Assembly (NCBI RefSeq): GCF_002885975.1
Contig: NZ_POSP01000003.1
Coordinates: 3,100,001 to 3,164,000, forward strand
Reading direction: 5' to 3'
Source: Paucibacter aquatile
GTDB taxonomy: Bacteria; Pseudomonadota; Gammaproteobacteria; Burkholderiales; Burkholderiaceae_C
DNA length: 64,000 bases
How positions within the stretch are numbered: the stretch's first letter is position 1; every line of letters starts with the position of its first letter. Of the stretch, positions 51,101 to 59,764 are shown piece by piece. The notes below the pieces were generated by a model. The model had not been told where the DNA came from. It saw only the letters and a program-made list of their open reading frames with translations, and did no database searches. The position numbers were made by a program, and so were the translations under genes.

Positions 51101-51592
51101 ATGAACCCACTGAAATTGACCCTGGCGCTGAGCGCCCTGCTGATTTGTGCCCAGCCGATCCTGGCCCAGGCTTCGCCGCAAGCCACCCCAGACGCAGCCG
51201 TGCAGGCTGCGTTCCCAACGACGAGTTCATGGAAAGGGGCGGTGACGCTGCCGAACCAGAAGGAACTCAGGGTCGAGCTGCGTCTGCAGCAGGTCAACGC
51301 GCAATGGCAAGGCAGCATCGCCATTCCTCAGCAGGGCGCCAAAGACCTGTCCCTCAAGGACATCCAGATCGAAGGCCAAGACCTGCGCTTCAGCATCGCG
51401 GACGTGAAAGGAAACCCGACCTTCGTCGGGCGTTTCGATGCAGCCGGCCGGACGGTGAAGGGTGAGTTTTCTCAGGGGCCGGCCAAGATGCCCTTCGAGC
51501 TGAAGCAGGACCACGGTGCAGCCGATAGCCAGGCCTCCACACCGGTGACGGAGCTGGCCCCGGCCGGCACATCCAACCCCTCGCGCGAGTAG
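51101..51592 (+). CDS. Exported protein, likely partner of the downstream hydrolase
   Basis: A 163-residue exported protein: GGAG lies 6 bases before ATG 51101, and a signal peptide follows (LKLTLALSALLICAQPILAQ). The mature part is one beta-rich domain (WKGAVTLPNQKELRVELRLQ; WQGSIAIPQQGAKDLSLKDI; RFDAAGRTVKGEFSQGPAKMPFEL). It resembles a repeated domain found fused to or beside class-C beta-lactamase-fold hydrolases. The hydrolase gene begins 3 bases after the stop. The function is otherwise unknown. Confidence 0.65.
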   Translation: MNPLKLTLALSALLICAQPILAQASPQATPDAAVQAAFPTTSSWKGAVTLPNQKELRVELRLQQVNAQWQGSIAIPQQGAKDLSLKDIQIEGQDLRFSIADVKGNPTFVGRFDAAGRTVKGEFSQGPAKMPFELKQDHGAADSQASTPVTELAPAGTSNPSRE

Positions 51593-51595
51593 GCC

Positions 51596-53401
51596 ATGGC
51601 AAGCAAGCATCTCGCATGGGCCTTGAGTCTGGCCCTGATTGGCGCTGCGCCCAGTGGGACGAAAGCATCCGCACCCACCACCGTACCGAGTGCCTTGGCC
51701 GGCTTCGAGCAAGACGTGGAGAAAATCCGCCAGGACTGGCAGGTTCCGGGCGTGGCGGTCGTGATCGTCCAAGGCGATCAAACCCTGTACGCCAAGGGCT
51801 TTGGCTGGCGCGACGTGGCGCGGCGCCTGCCCGTGACGGCCGACACCTTGATGCCCATCGGCAGCGCCAGCAAGGCGTTCACGACGGCGCTGATGGCTGG
51901 CTTGGTGGAAGAAGGCAAGCTCGCCTGGGATCAGCCGGTGCAGCGCTGGCTGCCGGAGTTCAAGCTGCATGACCGGGTGGCGGGCGAGCGGCTGACCCCG
52001 TTGGACCTGGTCACCCATCGCAGCGGACTGCCGCGGCATGACGCGCTTTGGTACAACGCCCAGCGCTCGCGCCAAGACTTGCTGCATCGTTTGCAGTACC
52101 TGGAGCCCAGCAAGGATTTGCGCGCGGCATTCCAGTACAACAACCTGCTGTTCATGGTCGCCGGTCATCTGACGGAGCGTGTGAGTGGGCAGTCCTGGGA
52201 AACCCATGTCACCCAGCGCCTGCTGCAGCCGCTCGGCATGAGGCGCAGCAACTTCAGTGTCGAACAGACCCGTGAGGATGCCGATTTCTCGCAGCCCTAC
52301 CGTCTTGCCAAAAACGGTGAGCCGCAGCAAGTGGCGTTTCGCGCGCTGGATGCCATGAATCCGGCCGGGGGTCTCATCACGTCGGCGAATGAGTTGGCAG
52401 CCTGGCTGCGCCTGCATCTGAACAAGGGGCGGTTTGAAGGCCGGCAAGTTCTGAGCGCCGCTAGCATCAGCGCGCTGCAGCAAGCCCACATCAGCACCGG
52501 TGCCGAAAGCAGCCCGGATGTGATTGAACGCGGCTACACACCCGGCTGGTTCAGTGATGTGTATCGCGGGCATTTGCGCCTGCATCATGGCGGCAAGATC
52601 GACGGCTTCTCCGCGATGGTGATGTGGTTGCCGCAGGCGGGCGTCGGTCTGGCGGTGCTCAGCAATCTGGAGGGTTCGCCGGTTCGCGACTTCATCGCAC
52701 GCAACGCCATCGATCGCCTGTTGAAGCTGGAGGTGCGTGACGGCAGTGCGCGAGCTCTGCAAGCGCGAGTCGCACAAAAGTCGGAAATGAAGAAGGACAG
52801 TTCCCAAGCGCCAGGCGTTCGCAAGGTCGGTACCCAGGCCAGCCATCCACTGTCTGCTTACCTTGGAGATTATGAGCATCCGGCTTACGGCACGGTCTCC
52901 ATCACCGAACGAGCGGGTGGCCTTCGCATGAGCCTGAACGGCAATGGTGCAAATCTGGTGCATTGGCACCACGACAGCTTTGTCGGTGAGTCCGCCGATG
53001 CAGCGGAAGATGCGGTGCTGGCCAGGCAGCGTTTGCAGTTCCTCACGGACCGCGATGGCGAGCCCGGGGCGCTGCAGATGGCGCTGGAGCCGGCCGTCAA
53101 GGACATCGTGTTCCAGCGAAAAAAGGAAACGCATCTGAGAGATCCGGCATTCCTGAAGAAGCTCACCGGCACCTTCGTGTTCGACGGCCAGCGCGAGTTC
53201 AGCATTGGCTTGCAGGACGACGCGCTGTATGCGGAGATGGCGGGCCGCCCGCGCTACGTCCTGCAGCCGGTGCGCGGGTATCGCTTTGAGCTGCAGGGCT
53301 TGAGCGGCTTCAGCATTGAATTCAAGCCCGGCAAGGATGGCCTGTTCAATCAAGCTGAAATCGCGCGACCCGGCAGCAGCTCATGGGCGACCCGCAAGTG
53401 A
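51596..53401 (+). CDS. Class-C beta-lactamase-fold serine hydrolase
   Basis: A 601-residue exported hydrolase of the PF00144 family (beta-lactamase C, DD-peptidase and esterase types). A signal peptide (LAWALSLALIGAAPSGTKA) is followed by VPGVAVVIVQGDQTLYAKGFG. The catalytic motifs are SASKAFT (SxxK), QYNN (YxN) and LHHGGKIDGF (HxG). The C-terminal ~200 residues after KKDSSQAPG form one or two beta domains (LSAYLGDYEHPAYGTVSIT), as in DUF3471-type extensions. Size and extensions suggest a peptidase or esterase rather than an antibiotic-resistance enzyme. It forms a unit with the preceding small exported protein. Confidence 0.9.
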   Translation: MASKHLAWALSLALIGAAPSGTKASAPTTVPSALAGFEQDVEKIRQDWQVPGVAVVIVQGDQTLYAKGFGWRDVARRLPVTADTLMPIGSASKAFTTALMAGLVEEGKLAWDQPVQRWLPEFKLHDRVAGERLTPLDLVTHRSGLPRHDALWYNAQRSRQDLLHRLQYLEPSKDLRAAFQYNNLLFMVAGHLTERVSGQSWETHVTQRLLQPLGMRRSNFSVEQTREDADFSQPYRLAKNGEPQQVAFRALDAMNPAGGLITSANELAAWLRLHLNKGRFEGRQVLSAASISALQQAHISTGAESSPDVIERGYTPGWFSDVYRGHLRLHHGGKIDGFSAMVMWLPQAGVGLAVLSNLEGSPVRDFIARNAIDRLLKLEVRDGSARALQARVAQKSEMKKDSSQAPGVRKVGTQASHPLSAYLGDYEHPAYGTVSITERAGGLRMSLNGNGANLVHWHHDSFVGESADAAEDAVLARQRLQFLTDRDGEPGALQMALEPAVKDIVFQRKKETHLRDPAFLKKLTGTFVFDGQREFSIGLQDDALYAEMAGRPRYVLQPVRGYRFELQGLSGFSIEFKPGKDGLFNQAEIARPGSSSWATRK

Positions 53402-53434
53402 TCGAGGGCATCAGGGCAGCAGCGGTGCTCGCAT

Positions 53435-54841
53435 TCAGCGCCGCTCCAGCCGCAGCTGCAGGGCCTGGCTGGGCCGCAGGGTGATGTCCAGGCGCGGCGT
53501 GGGTGGCGCCAAGCCCGGCACCGGCGCCAAGCGGTGGTGCTGCAGGATCAGGGCGCCGATCACCATCATCTCGGTCGTGGCGAAATGGCTGCCCAGGCAG
53601 ACGCGCGGGCCGGCGCCGAAGGGCAGGTAGGCGCCGCGCGGGATCTCGCCGTGGCCGCTGCCGGGATCGAAGCGCTCGGGGCGGAAGGCCTCGGGCTCCT
53701 GGAACCAGCGTGGGTCGCGCTGTGTCAGCGCCGGGGTCAGGCGGATCATGGCCCCGGGCGGGATCTCGAAGCCGGCCACGCGTACCGGCGTGCTGGCAAT
53801 GCGCGTGAGCAGGGCGGCGCCGGGCGGGTAGAGGCGTAAGGTCTCCTTGATGCTGCGGCTCAGGCGCGGCAATTGGGGCAGATCGGCCGCCGTGGGCGCA
53901 CGCCCGGCCAGCACCTGGTCCAGCTCCTCGGCAATCGCCTGCTGCTCCTGCGGATGGCTGGCCATGCACCAGCCCCACCAGGTGAGCGCGGCGGCCGTGG
54001 TTTCGTGGCCGGCCAGAAAGGTGGTCATGCATTCGTCGCGCAGGCCGCCTTCGTCAAAGCCGCGGCCCTCGGGGTCGCGGGCCCGGATCATCATGTCCAG
54101 CAGGTCGTCGTGCGGCGTGTCGTCCTCGCGGCGGCGCGCCAACTCGCGGCGGATGAAGCCATCGAGCGTTGCCAGGGCACGCCGTTTGGGTGCTTTCCAG
54201 GGCGCCCACAGGGGGCTGCTGACGGGCCAGTAGAACTCGCCCATGGCCACCAAGCTGAGCACATGCACGGCCTCGGCGGCAGCGCGGCCCTGGGCCTCGT
54301 CGCTGCGTGAGAACAGGCTGCGCAGAATCACCTCCATGGTCAGCTGGGTCATGGCGGCTTCGAAACCGAAGGCCTCGCGGCCGGCGCCTTGCCAGCGCTG
54401 CAGGGCCTGCTGTCCGGCCGCCACCATCAGCGGCAGCAGGGCGTCCACCCGCTTGGGCGCAAAGCCTGGCTGCAGCATCTGGCGCTGGCGCTTCCAGGCG
54501 CTTCCTTCAGCCACCAGCACGCTCTGGCCATGGGCCGAGGCAAAGATCTCGGTCGCGCGCGGCCAGCGGATCAGCTGCTCGTGCGAGGCTACCAGCAGCT
54601 CGCGCACATGCTCGGGGTGCAGAAAGCTGTAGTCGCGGTAGACCATAAGGCGCTGCTGCACCACATCGCCCCAACGCTGGTGCCAGCCACCCACCGTGCC
54701 GAGGTAGTCCCGGCGCATGGCGCGCATCTGCTGAAAACCGATGCCGGCCGGGCCGGGCGGCCGCGCCGCGCTTGATGTGGAGGTGGCCTGGGTGGCCGCA
54801 AAAGTCGTTTCGGGCTGCTTGCTCTTGTCCATGGCGCGCAT
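53435..54841 (-). CDS. Cytochrome P450
   Basis: A 468-residue soluble bacterial P450. I-helix FLAGHETTAAALTWW, K-helix SIKETLRLYPP (ExxR), PERF and the heme loop FGAGPRVCLGSHFA with the axial Cys are all present. The sequence style (QRQMLQPGFAPKRVDALLP) resembles the fatty-acid/CYP102-like or CYP135/138-like group. No ferredoxin or reductase gene is adjacent. The start is uncertain: ATG 54841, 54832 and 54883 are all possible, and none has a strong ribosome site. It is divergent from an AraC-type regulator across about 150 bases, which suggests control by it. Confidence 0.92.
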   Translation of the reverse strand: MRAMDKSKQPETTFAATQATSTSSAARPPGPAGIGFQQMRAMRRDYLGTVGGWHQRWGDVVQQRLMVYRDYSFLHPEHVRELLVASHEQLIRWPRATEIFASAHGQSVLVAEGSAWKRQRQMLQPGFAPKRVDALLPLMVAAGQQALQRWQGAGREAFGFEAAMTQLTMEVILRSLFSRSDEAQGRAAAEAVHVLSLVAMGEFYWPVSSPLWAPWKAPKRRALATLDGFIRRELARRREDDTPHDDLLDMMIRARDPEGRGFDEGGLRDECMTTFLAGHETTAAALTWWGWCMASHPQEQQAIAEELDQVLAGRAPTAADLPQLPRLSRSIKETLRLYPPGAALLTRIASTPVRVAGFEIPPGAMIRLTPALTQRDPRWFQEPEAFRPERFDPGSGHGEIPRGAYLPFGAGPRVCLGSHFATTEMMVIGALILQHHRLAPVPGLAPPTPRLDITLRPSQALQLRLERR

Positions 54842-54990
54842 GATGCGCAGGCGGCAGGCCCCCGTCTTGAACGAATTCGACATGGCCCTGGGCTTGTGCG
54901 CAGAGCGCCATCGACCCCGCAGGGTGCCACCGTCTGGGCCCAGCGCTCTCGGCCGCGCGAGCTTGTCCCGCACCTGCCTACACTTCCGCC

Positions 54991-55863
54991 ATGCCCGCCG
55001 ATCGCCACCCCGACACCGTTGCCCGCCTGCTGGTGCCCAGCCTGACCCTGTCCGGCTGCCTGCGGGCCTGCCTGTGGCGCGACACCACGCGGGCGAGCGG
55101 CACGCTCAGTGAGGCACAGCGCGAGAGTCACTTCGCCGCCACCCCGCTGTGCGGCCTGACCTGGACCCTGCAGGGCGGCGGCTGGGAGGTGCTGGAGGGT
55201 GGCGCGCTGCTGACTATCGAACACCGCGCCCTGCTCGGCGGCCCGCGCAGCCGGCCGGTGCATTTCCGCTCGGACGGCGGTGTCCGCAGCTTCATGGTGG
55301 CCTTGCAACCCGAGGCCTTGCATGCGCTGACCGGCCTGGATTTGTCCGCCTTGCTGGATCGTTATGTGGCGATCGAGCAGCTGCTGCCCGGCGAGGACTG
55401 GCGCCAGCTCAACACCCAGATGCTGGCCGCGCGCGACGAGCAGGAATGCATGGCGCTGCTGGAGGCCTTTTTCCTGCCGCGCTGGCGGGCGCTGCAGCAG
55501 GAGCGGACCGCCGCCCCCGAGCGCGGCCGCTACCGCGACTGGATGCAACACCTGGCCCTGCGCGCCATCGCCGGCGGCCATGGCGCCAGCCTGCGCCAGA
55601 TGGAGCGGCGCATCAAGCAATGGAGCGGCCAGAGCCTGCGCGCCCTGCGCGGCATCAGCCGGGCCGAGGCCACTTTCTTCCAGGTGCGCCGCGAGATGGA
55701 GGCCGGCGAGGTGGTCTGGAGCGCCCTGGCCCAGGACGCCGGCTACACCGACCAGGCCCACCTCTGCCGCGAAACCCGCCGCGTCACCGGCTTCAGCCCC
55801 GAGGAGCTGCGCCGGCGCATCGACGAGGAAGAGGCGTTCTGGCCGTATCGGATCTGGGCCTGA
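54991..55863 (+). CDS. AraC-family transcriptional regulator
   Basis: A 290-residue AraC/XylS-type regulator. The N-terminal ~150 residues form a cupin-like sensing domain (FRSDGGVRSFMVALQPEALHAL is split over strands). The C-terminal double HTH includes ASLRQMERRIKQWSGQSLRALRG and, in the second HTH, WSALAQDAGYTDQAHLCRETRRVTGFSPEEL, the AraC signature. It is divergent from the P450 gene, its most likely target. Confidence 0.9.
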   Translation: MPADRHPDTVARLLVPSLTLSGCLRACLWRDTTRASGTLSEAQRESHFAATPLCGLTWTLQGGGWEVLEGGALLTIEHRALLGGPRSRPVHFRSDGGVRSFMVALQPEALHALTGLDLSALLDRYVAIEQLLPGEDWRQLNTQMLAARDEQECMALLEAFFLPRWRALQQERTAAPERGRYRDWMQHLALRAIAGGHGASLRQMERRIKQWSGQSLRALRGISRAEATFFQVRREMEAGEVVWSALAQDAGYTDQAHLCRETRRVTGFSPEELRRRIDEEEAFWPYRIWA

Positions 55864-55965
55864 GCTCAGCGCACACCCTTTTGGGGGTATGACGGATTGG
55901 TAATAACCCGCTGCTAGCATGCGGCGGCCTCACGGGGAGGCATTTGTCATCGAGAAGTAAAACGA

Positions 55966-56496
55966 ATGAAGAAAGCAATCGCCATGGCTGCAATGGCCAT
56001 GATCTGCGGGGGAGTGTCAGCCGCCGAAGTATCAACTTACCTAGGCGGAGATTTTGGGTCCAGCAAACTTGAACTGAATCAGCAATCTGAGACCACAAGC
56101 AGCTTTGGTGCCACCCTCGGCTACCGATTCAACGAGTACCTTGCCGTCGAACTGAAGGCGCAACGTCTGGGCAACTGGAGTCTGGATGGAGCGAACTACC
56201 GAGCCGGTGCCTTGAAAGCCTCGGTACTGGGCATCTTGCCGGTCAGCCAGAACGCCCACCTTTATGGCCGCATCGGCTATGGGCGCAACACCTTGGAGGC
56301 ATCCGCCGCTTCGTCCAAGAGCTCGCTGAGCAGGAGCCAGCTGCTTGTGGGTGCAGGGATCAGTTATCAGTTCGGCCCCCGGTGGAGTGCTCGCTTTGAA
56401 CTCAACCATCAAGGTGACCAGCCCATCAGCTACAGCTTGGGCCAAGCCAGGGCGACCGTGAGCCAGTACAGCCTGGGCCTGAATTTCTCAATCTGA
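55966..56496 (+). CDS. Small outer-membrane beta-barrel protein (OmpA-like/OmpX type)
   Basis: A 176-residue exported protein with a signal peptide (MKKAIAMAAMAMICGGVSAAEV) and alternating beta-strands (YLGGDFGSSKLELNQQ, GATLGYRFNEYLAVELKAQRL, LYGRIGYGRNTLEA, LLVGAGISYQFGPRWSARFELN), ending in YSLGLNFSI. The pattern fits an eight-stranded barrel of the PF13505 type. Its GC content and codon use are lower than in its neighbours, which may point to a different history. It is monocistronic. Confidence 0.85.
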   Translation: MKKAIAMAAMAMICGGVSAAEVSTYLGGDFGSSKLELNQQSETTSSFGATLGYRFNEYLAVELKAQRLGNWSLDGANYRAGALKASVLGILPVSQNAHLYGRIGYGRNTLEASAASSKSSLSRSQLLVGAGISYQFGPRWSARFELNHQGDQPISYSLGQARATVSQYSLGLNFSI

Positions 56497-56629
56497 GGCG
56501 TCGATTCGGGCGCGAATGCGGCAATCAGGCCTCTCTGCATCTGGGGGTGATCGCTGCCGCGTTGGGGAGCGGGGACAGAGAAAACAGCCAGTCGGCGATG
56601 GAATCGCGGACTGGCTGGCCGAACTCATC

Positions 56630-56658
56630 TCAGGCCGACGCCGGCAGCGTCGGCCTGA
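56630..56658. terminator. 12-bp stem-loop downstream of the third TonB-dependent receptor
   Basis: TCAGGCCGACGC pairs perfectly with GCGTCGGCCTGA around a 5-base loop, 17 bases beyond the receptor stop codon. No U-tract follows, so it is a terminator candidate only. A second perfect 9-bp stem (CAGCCAGTC at 56585-56593 with GACTGGCTG at 56609-56617) lies just beyond. Confidence 0.6.
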
Positions 56659-56675
56659 AGTGCAACTTCAGTGCA

Positions 56676-59363
56676 TCAGAAATTCCAGCTGGCGCGGGCT
56701 TGCACCGTGCGGCCCAGCGGGTTGAAGTAGCGGTAGTCAAAGCCCAGCATGTGGCTGCCATTGGTGCGCAGCGACAGCGGCGGCTTCTCGTCCAGGACGT
56801 TGATCACGCCGAGCGAGAACTTCAGGGCCTTGTTGAACTGGTACTCCGTCTGCAGGTCGAAGGTGAACTGGTTGGGGATGTCCAGGCGCACCGTTTCGTT
56901 GGCACCGGCGGGCTTGCCGTTGGCGTCCAGCGGGGTGACCGACTTGTTGATGTCCTTGTAGCCAGACTGGAAGTTCACCGACAAAGTGTGGGCCCAGGCG
57001 CCGTGCTGCAAGGTGTTCACGAAGTTGCCCTTCCAGCGGAAGGTCTGGTTGCCGATGGCCGGGTTGTTGTCGCCGATGATCGAGTAGTACTGGCCGTTGG
57101 GGATCAGCTGGAACGAATCGCGGATCATGTAGGTGACCTTGAAGCTCGAGGTCAGGCGCCCCATGGGCAGCTGCGCACGGCCGCTCATGTCCATGTCGAT
57201 ACCCGTCACGAAGCGCTTGCCCAGGTTGCTGGTCTTGCGGTTGTAGGCCAGGTATTTACGGCCGGTCACCGGGTCGGTATGGGCCAGCCAGCGGTCCGGG
57301 TACTTGTAGACATTGGCGAAGGCCTCGTTCTGGTCCACTTCACCGAACACGCCGTCCACACCCACCCACCACAGGTCAGCACCCGCAGTGAAGTTGGCCG
57401 AGGGCTCGAAGCGAACGCCCAAGGTGGCCTGGCGCGACTCTTCCGGCTTGATCTTCTCGTCACCTGCGATGTAGGCGTCGTACTGCAGATTGCCGGGGCG
57501 GCACTCGGCGCCCAGGCTGGCCGCCATCTTGGCCATATCGGCCGAGCAGCGGTAGGGCGAGTTGGTCACGCCAAAGGTCATCAGGGGGCGGAAGCGCTGA
57601 CGCAGGGTCGGCGCGCGGAAGCCGCTGCCCACCGAGGCGCGCACCAGGATCTCCTTGGTCGGCTGGTAGCGCAGGCCCAGCTTGCCGTTGGTGGCGCTGG
57701 CAATCTCCTGGTAGTTGTCATAGCGCAGGGCGGTGGTGATCTCCAATTGCTTGGTCAGTGGGGCAGACAGTTCTCCGAACACGCCGTAGGCCTTGCGGGT
57801 GGCGCTGTAGGGGATCAGAGCACCGGCATCCCCGAAGCGAGAGTCGTTCTTGTCTGGGCCACCCTTGCCTTGGGCCACTTCGCCCGGCTCACTGATCAGC
57901 TTGTCGACCAGATAGCTCGCACCCAGTGCCAGGGCGGCATTGCCGCCATCCAGCTTGAACAGTTCCCGCGAGGCGCGCACATCGGCGCTGCGCAACTCGC
58001 TGGTTTCAGTTTGGTAGAGCCCGCTGAGCATGATCTTGGCAGCGGCAGCCTTGGCCGCGTCGCTTTGATTGCCCGGCAGTACGAAGGGGTTCCACAGGCC
58101 GCTGCGCAGCAGGGCGCCGAAAGCCTTGCCCAGCGGATAGCCGGAGTTGCTTTCTTCCATCTTGGTCTTTTGGAGCCCCAGGTTGGCCGTGTAATCCCAG
58201 CCTTGCAACTGGCCTTCCAGCGACATCCACAGGGCCTGGTTCTTGCGGTCGTACTCGGCGTCACGGTTTCCCAGGTCGATGGCGCGGTAGCGCACCACGG
58301 CCGGCGTGGTGTCGGTGTAACCGACCATCTTCAGGTAGTTGCCGAAGGGGCCGGCCGGGTCCACCAGCACGGCGCCGGGTGCGGCGGCGATCTTGCCGCT
58401 GGTGAAGGTGCTGCCACCGAGCAGATCGACCGTCAGGGTGTGAGCGTCACCCAGTTTGACGGCGGCCGAGGCAAACACATTGGCGCGCTTGCGGTCCGGC
58501 CAGGCCTCCACGGTAGAGGCGTAGTCGAAGTAGCAGGTCGGACCTTCCTGCACATGCATGGGCGGGCAGACACCCTTTTCGACCAGGTAAGCGCTGCGCG
58601 ACTCACCGGCCACGTCCACATTGCCCGGAATCGCCGAGGGCGAGCCATTGAAAAAGCGGTAGCTCTTGCCGTTGTGCTGGAACCTGATGTCACCGGTCTT
58701 GGAGAAGTCGCGCTGATTGGCTACCAAGGCCTCGCGCTTGTCCACCGACAGGCCGGCCATGATGTTGAAGCCGTTCTTGTCCAGATCGCCAAAACCCTTG
58801 GAGAGATAGAAATTCTGTTCAGCGCCGCCTTCTTTCTGCGGGCGCGAGGCCGACAGGGTGATGTTGCCGTCGCTGTAGTTGCGCTTGGTGATGAAGTTCA
58901 CCACGCCGGCCACGGCGTCCGAGCCGTAGATGGCCGAAGCGCCGTCGGTCAGCACTTCCACGCGTTCGATGATGGATAGCGGGACCATGCTCAGGTCCAC
59001 CGCGCCGCCGCCTTCGCCCACCAGACGGCGGCCGTTGAGCAGCACCAGGGTGCGGTCTTCACCGAGGTTGTGCAGCGAGACGGTGGCCAAGCCGCCGCCG
59101 CCGCCGCCAATGGAGGCGGACTCGACCGTGCCGCCCTGAACGGCCGCCAGGTTCTGCAACAGATCCACGGTGGATGTGACACCGCTGCGGTCGATTTCCT
59201 TGCGAGAAATCACCTGCACCGGCAGCGCGCCTTCCGAGGCAATCCGCTTGATGGCGGAACCGGTGATCTCCACGCGTTCCAGCGTTTGTTGTGCCAGCGC
59301 CGGCGCGGCAAGACTGCACAGAGCCGCGGCGATGGCGGCATGTAGGGCATGAGGTTTAAACAT
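56676..59363 (-). CDS. TonB-dependent outer-membrane receptor
   Basis: An 895-residue TonB-dependent receptor. A signal peptide (ALHAAIAAALCSLAAPALAQ) is followed directly by the TonB-box region LERVEITGSAIKRI. The plug has LPVQVISRKEIDRSGVTSTVDLLQNLAAVQGGT, a Gly tract (GGGGGGLATVSLHNLG), TLVLLNGRRLVGEGG and IYGSDAVAGVVNFITKRNYS. The barrel ends in ASWNF. The SIIERVEVLTDGASAIYGSDAVAGVVNFI style is that of large oligosaccharide or peptide receptors. The barrel contains Cys pairs (GVCPP/TCYF and YRCS/ECRP). The ATG has an excellent GGAGGAG ribosome site. No permease or signalling genes are adjacent. Confidence 0.94.
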   Translation of the reverse strand: MFKPHALHAAIAAALCSLAAPALAQQTLERVEITGSAIKRIASEGALPVQVISRKEIDRSGVTSTVDLLQNLAAVQGGTVESASIGGGGGGLATVSLHNLGEDRTLVLLNGRRLVGEGGGAVDLSMVPLSIIERVEVLTDGASAIYGSDAVAGVVNFITKRNYSDGNITLSASRPQKEGGAEQNFYLSKGFGDLDKNGFNIMAGLSVDKREALVANQRDFSKTGDIRFQHNGKSYRFFNGSPSAIPGNVDVAGESRSAYLVEKGVCPPMHVQEGPTCYFDYASTVEAWPDRKRANVFASAAVKLGDAHTLTVDLLGGSTFTSGKIAAAPGAVLVDPAGPFGNYLKMVGYTDTTPAVVRYRAIDLGNRDAEYDRKNQALWMSLEGQLQGWDYTANLGLQKTKMEESNSGYPLGKAFGALLRSGLWNPFVLPGNQSDAAKAAAAKIMLSGLYQTETSELRSADVRASRELFKLDGGNAALALGASYLVDKLISEPGEVAQGKGGPDKNDSRFGDAGALIPYSATRKAYGVFGELSAPLTKQLEITTALRYDNYQEIASATNGKLGLRYQPTKEILVRASVGSGFRAPTLRQRFRPLMTFGVTNSPYRCSADMAKMAASLGAECRPGNLQYDAYIAGDEKIKPEESRQATLGVRFEPSANFTAGADLWWVGVDGVFGEVDQNEAFANVYKYPDRWLAHTDPVTGRKYLAYNRKTSNLGKRFVTGIDMDMSGRAQLPMGRLTSSFKVTYMIRDSFQLIPNGQYYSIIGDNNPAIGNQTFRWKGNFVNTLQHGAWAHTLSVNFQSGYKDINKSVTPLDANGKPAGANETVRLDIPNQFTFDLQTEYQFNKALKFSLGVINVLDEKPPLSLRTNGSHMLGFDYRYFNPLGRTVQARASWNF

Positions 59364-59493
59364 GAATCAACTCCTCCGTCGAATAGGTCGGGGATCTGCT
59401 CGGCCGATGTACTGGTCGAATCGCCCCCTGAACCGGGTGGTGGGACGCCTGTACTTGCCAGACCGCGCGAGTGTGCCCAGCCTGCTTGAATGA

Positions 59494-59517
59494 AAACCTA
59501 GTGTTACTGCTAGGTTT
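59494..59517. promoter_or_regulatory. AAACCTAG...CTAGGTTT inverted repeat upstream of the receptor
   Basis: Perfect 8-bp arms around an 8-base spacer, in an A+T-richer patch about 130-155 bases before the receptor ATG. It could be an operator or an RNA hairpin in the leader. The 401-base gap 59364-59764 holds this, the stem at 59569-59586 and no convincing gene. Confidence 0.5.
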
Positions 59518-59568
59518 CGTTCACAAACGGGGCTTTGTCCCCTGGATGTCACCTATCGGACGGTGGGA

Positions 59569-59586
59569 CTCAGTGGAAACACTGAG
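59569..59586. promoter_or_regulatory. CTCAGTG-gaaa-CACTGAG hairpin upstream of the receptor
   Basis: A perfect 7-bp stem closed by a GAAA (GNRA) tetraloop, read on the plus strand. It may be a transcription terminator remnant or a structured RNA element. Confidence 0.4.
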
Positions 59587-59764
59587 GCGTCGACCCTGCC
59601 CCTGTTGGTCATGTGAAACGTTTGACCCGAAAGTTGCAAAGGCAATTGTTTGAGTCATGCGGGCGCTTGCGATACGCACAAGCCTGAACTGGCTGCGCTC
59701 ACGGGCCGCGCTCGCAAAGGCGGATGCGGGGAGCCGGGGTCCGAAGCAAGCAAGGAGGCTGTGC

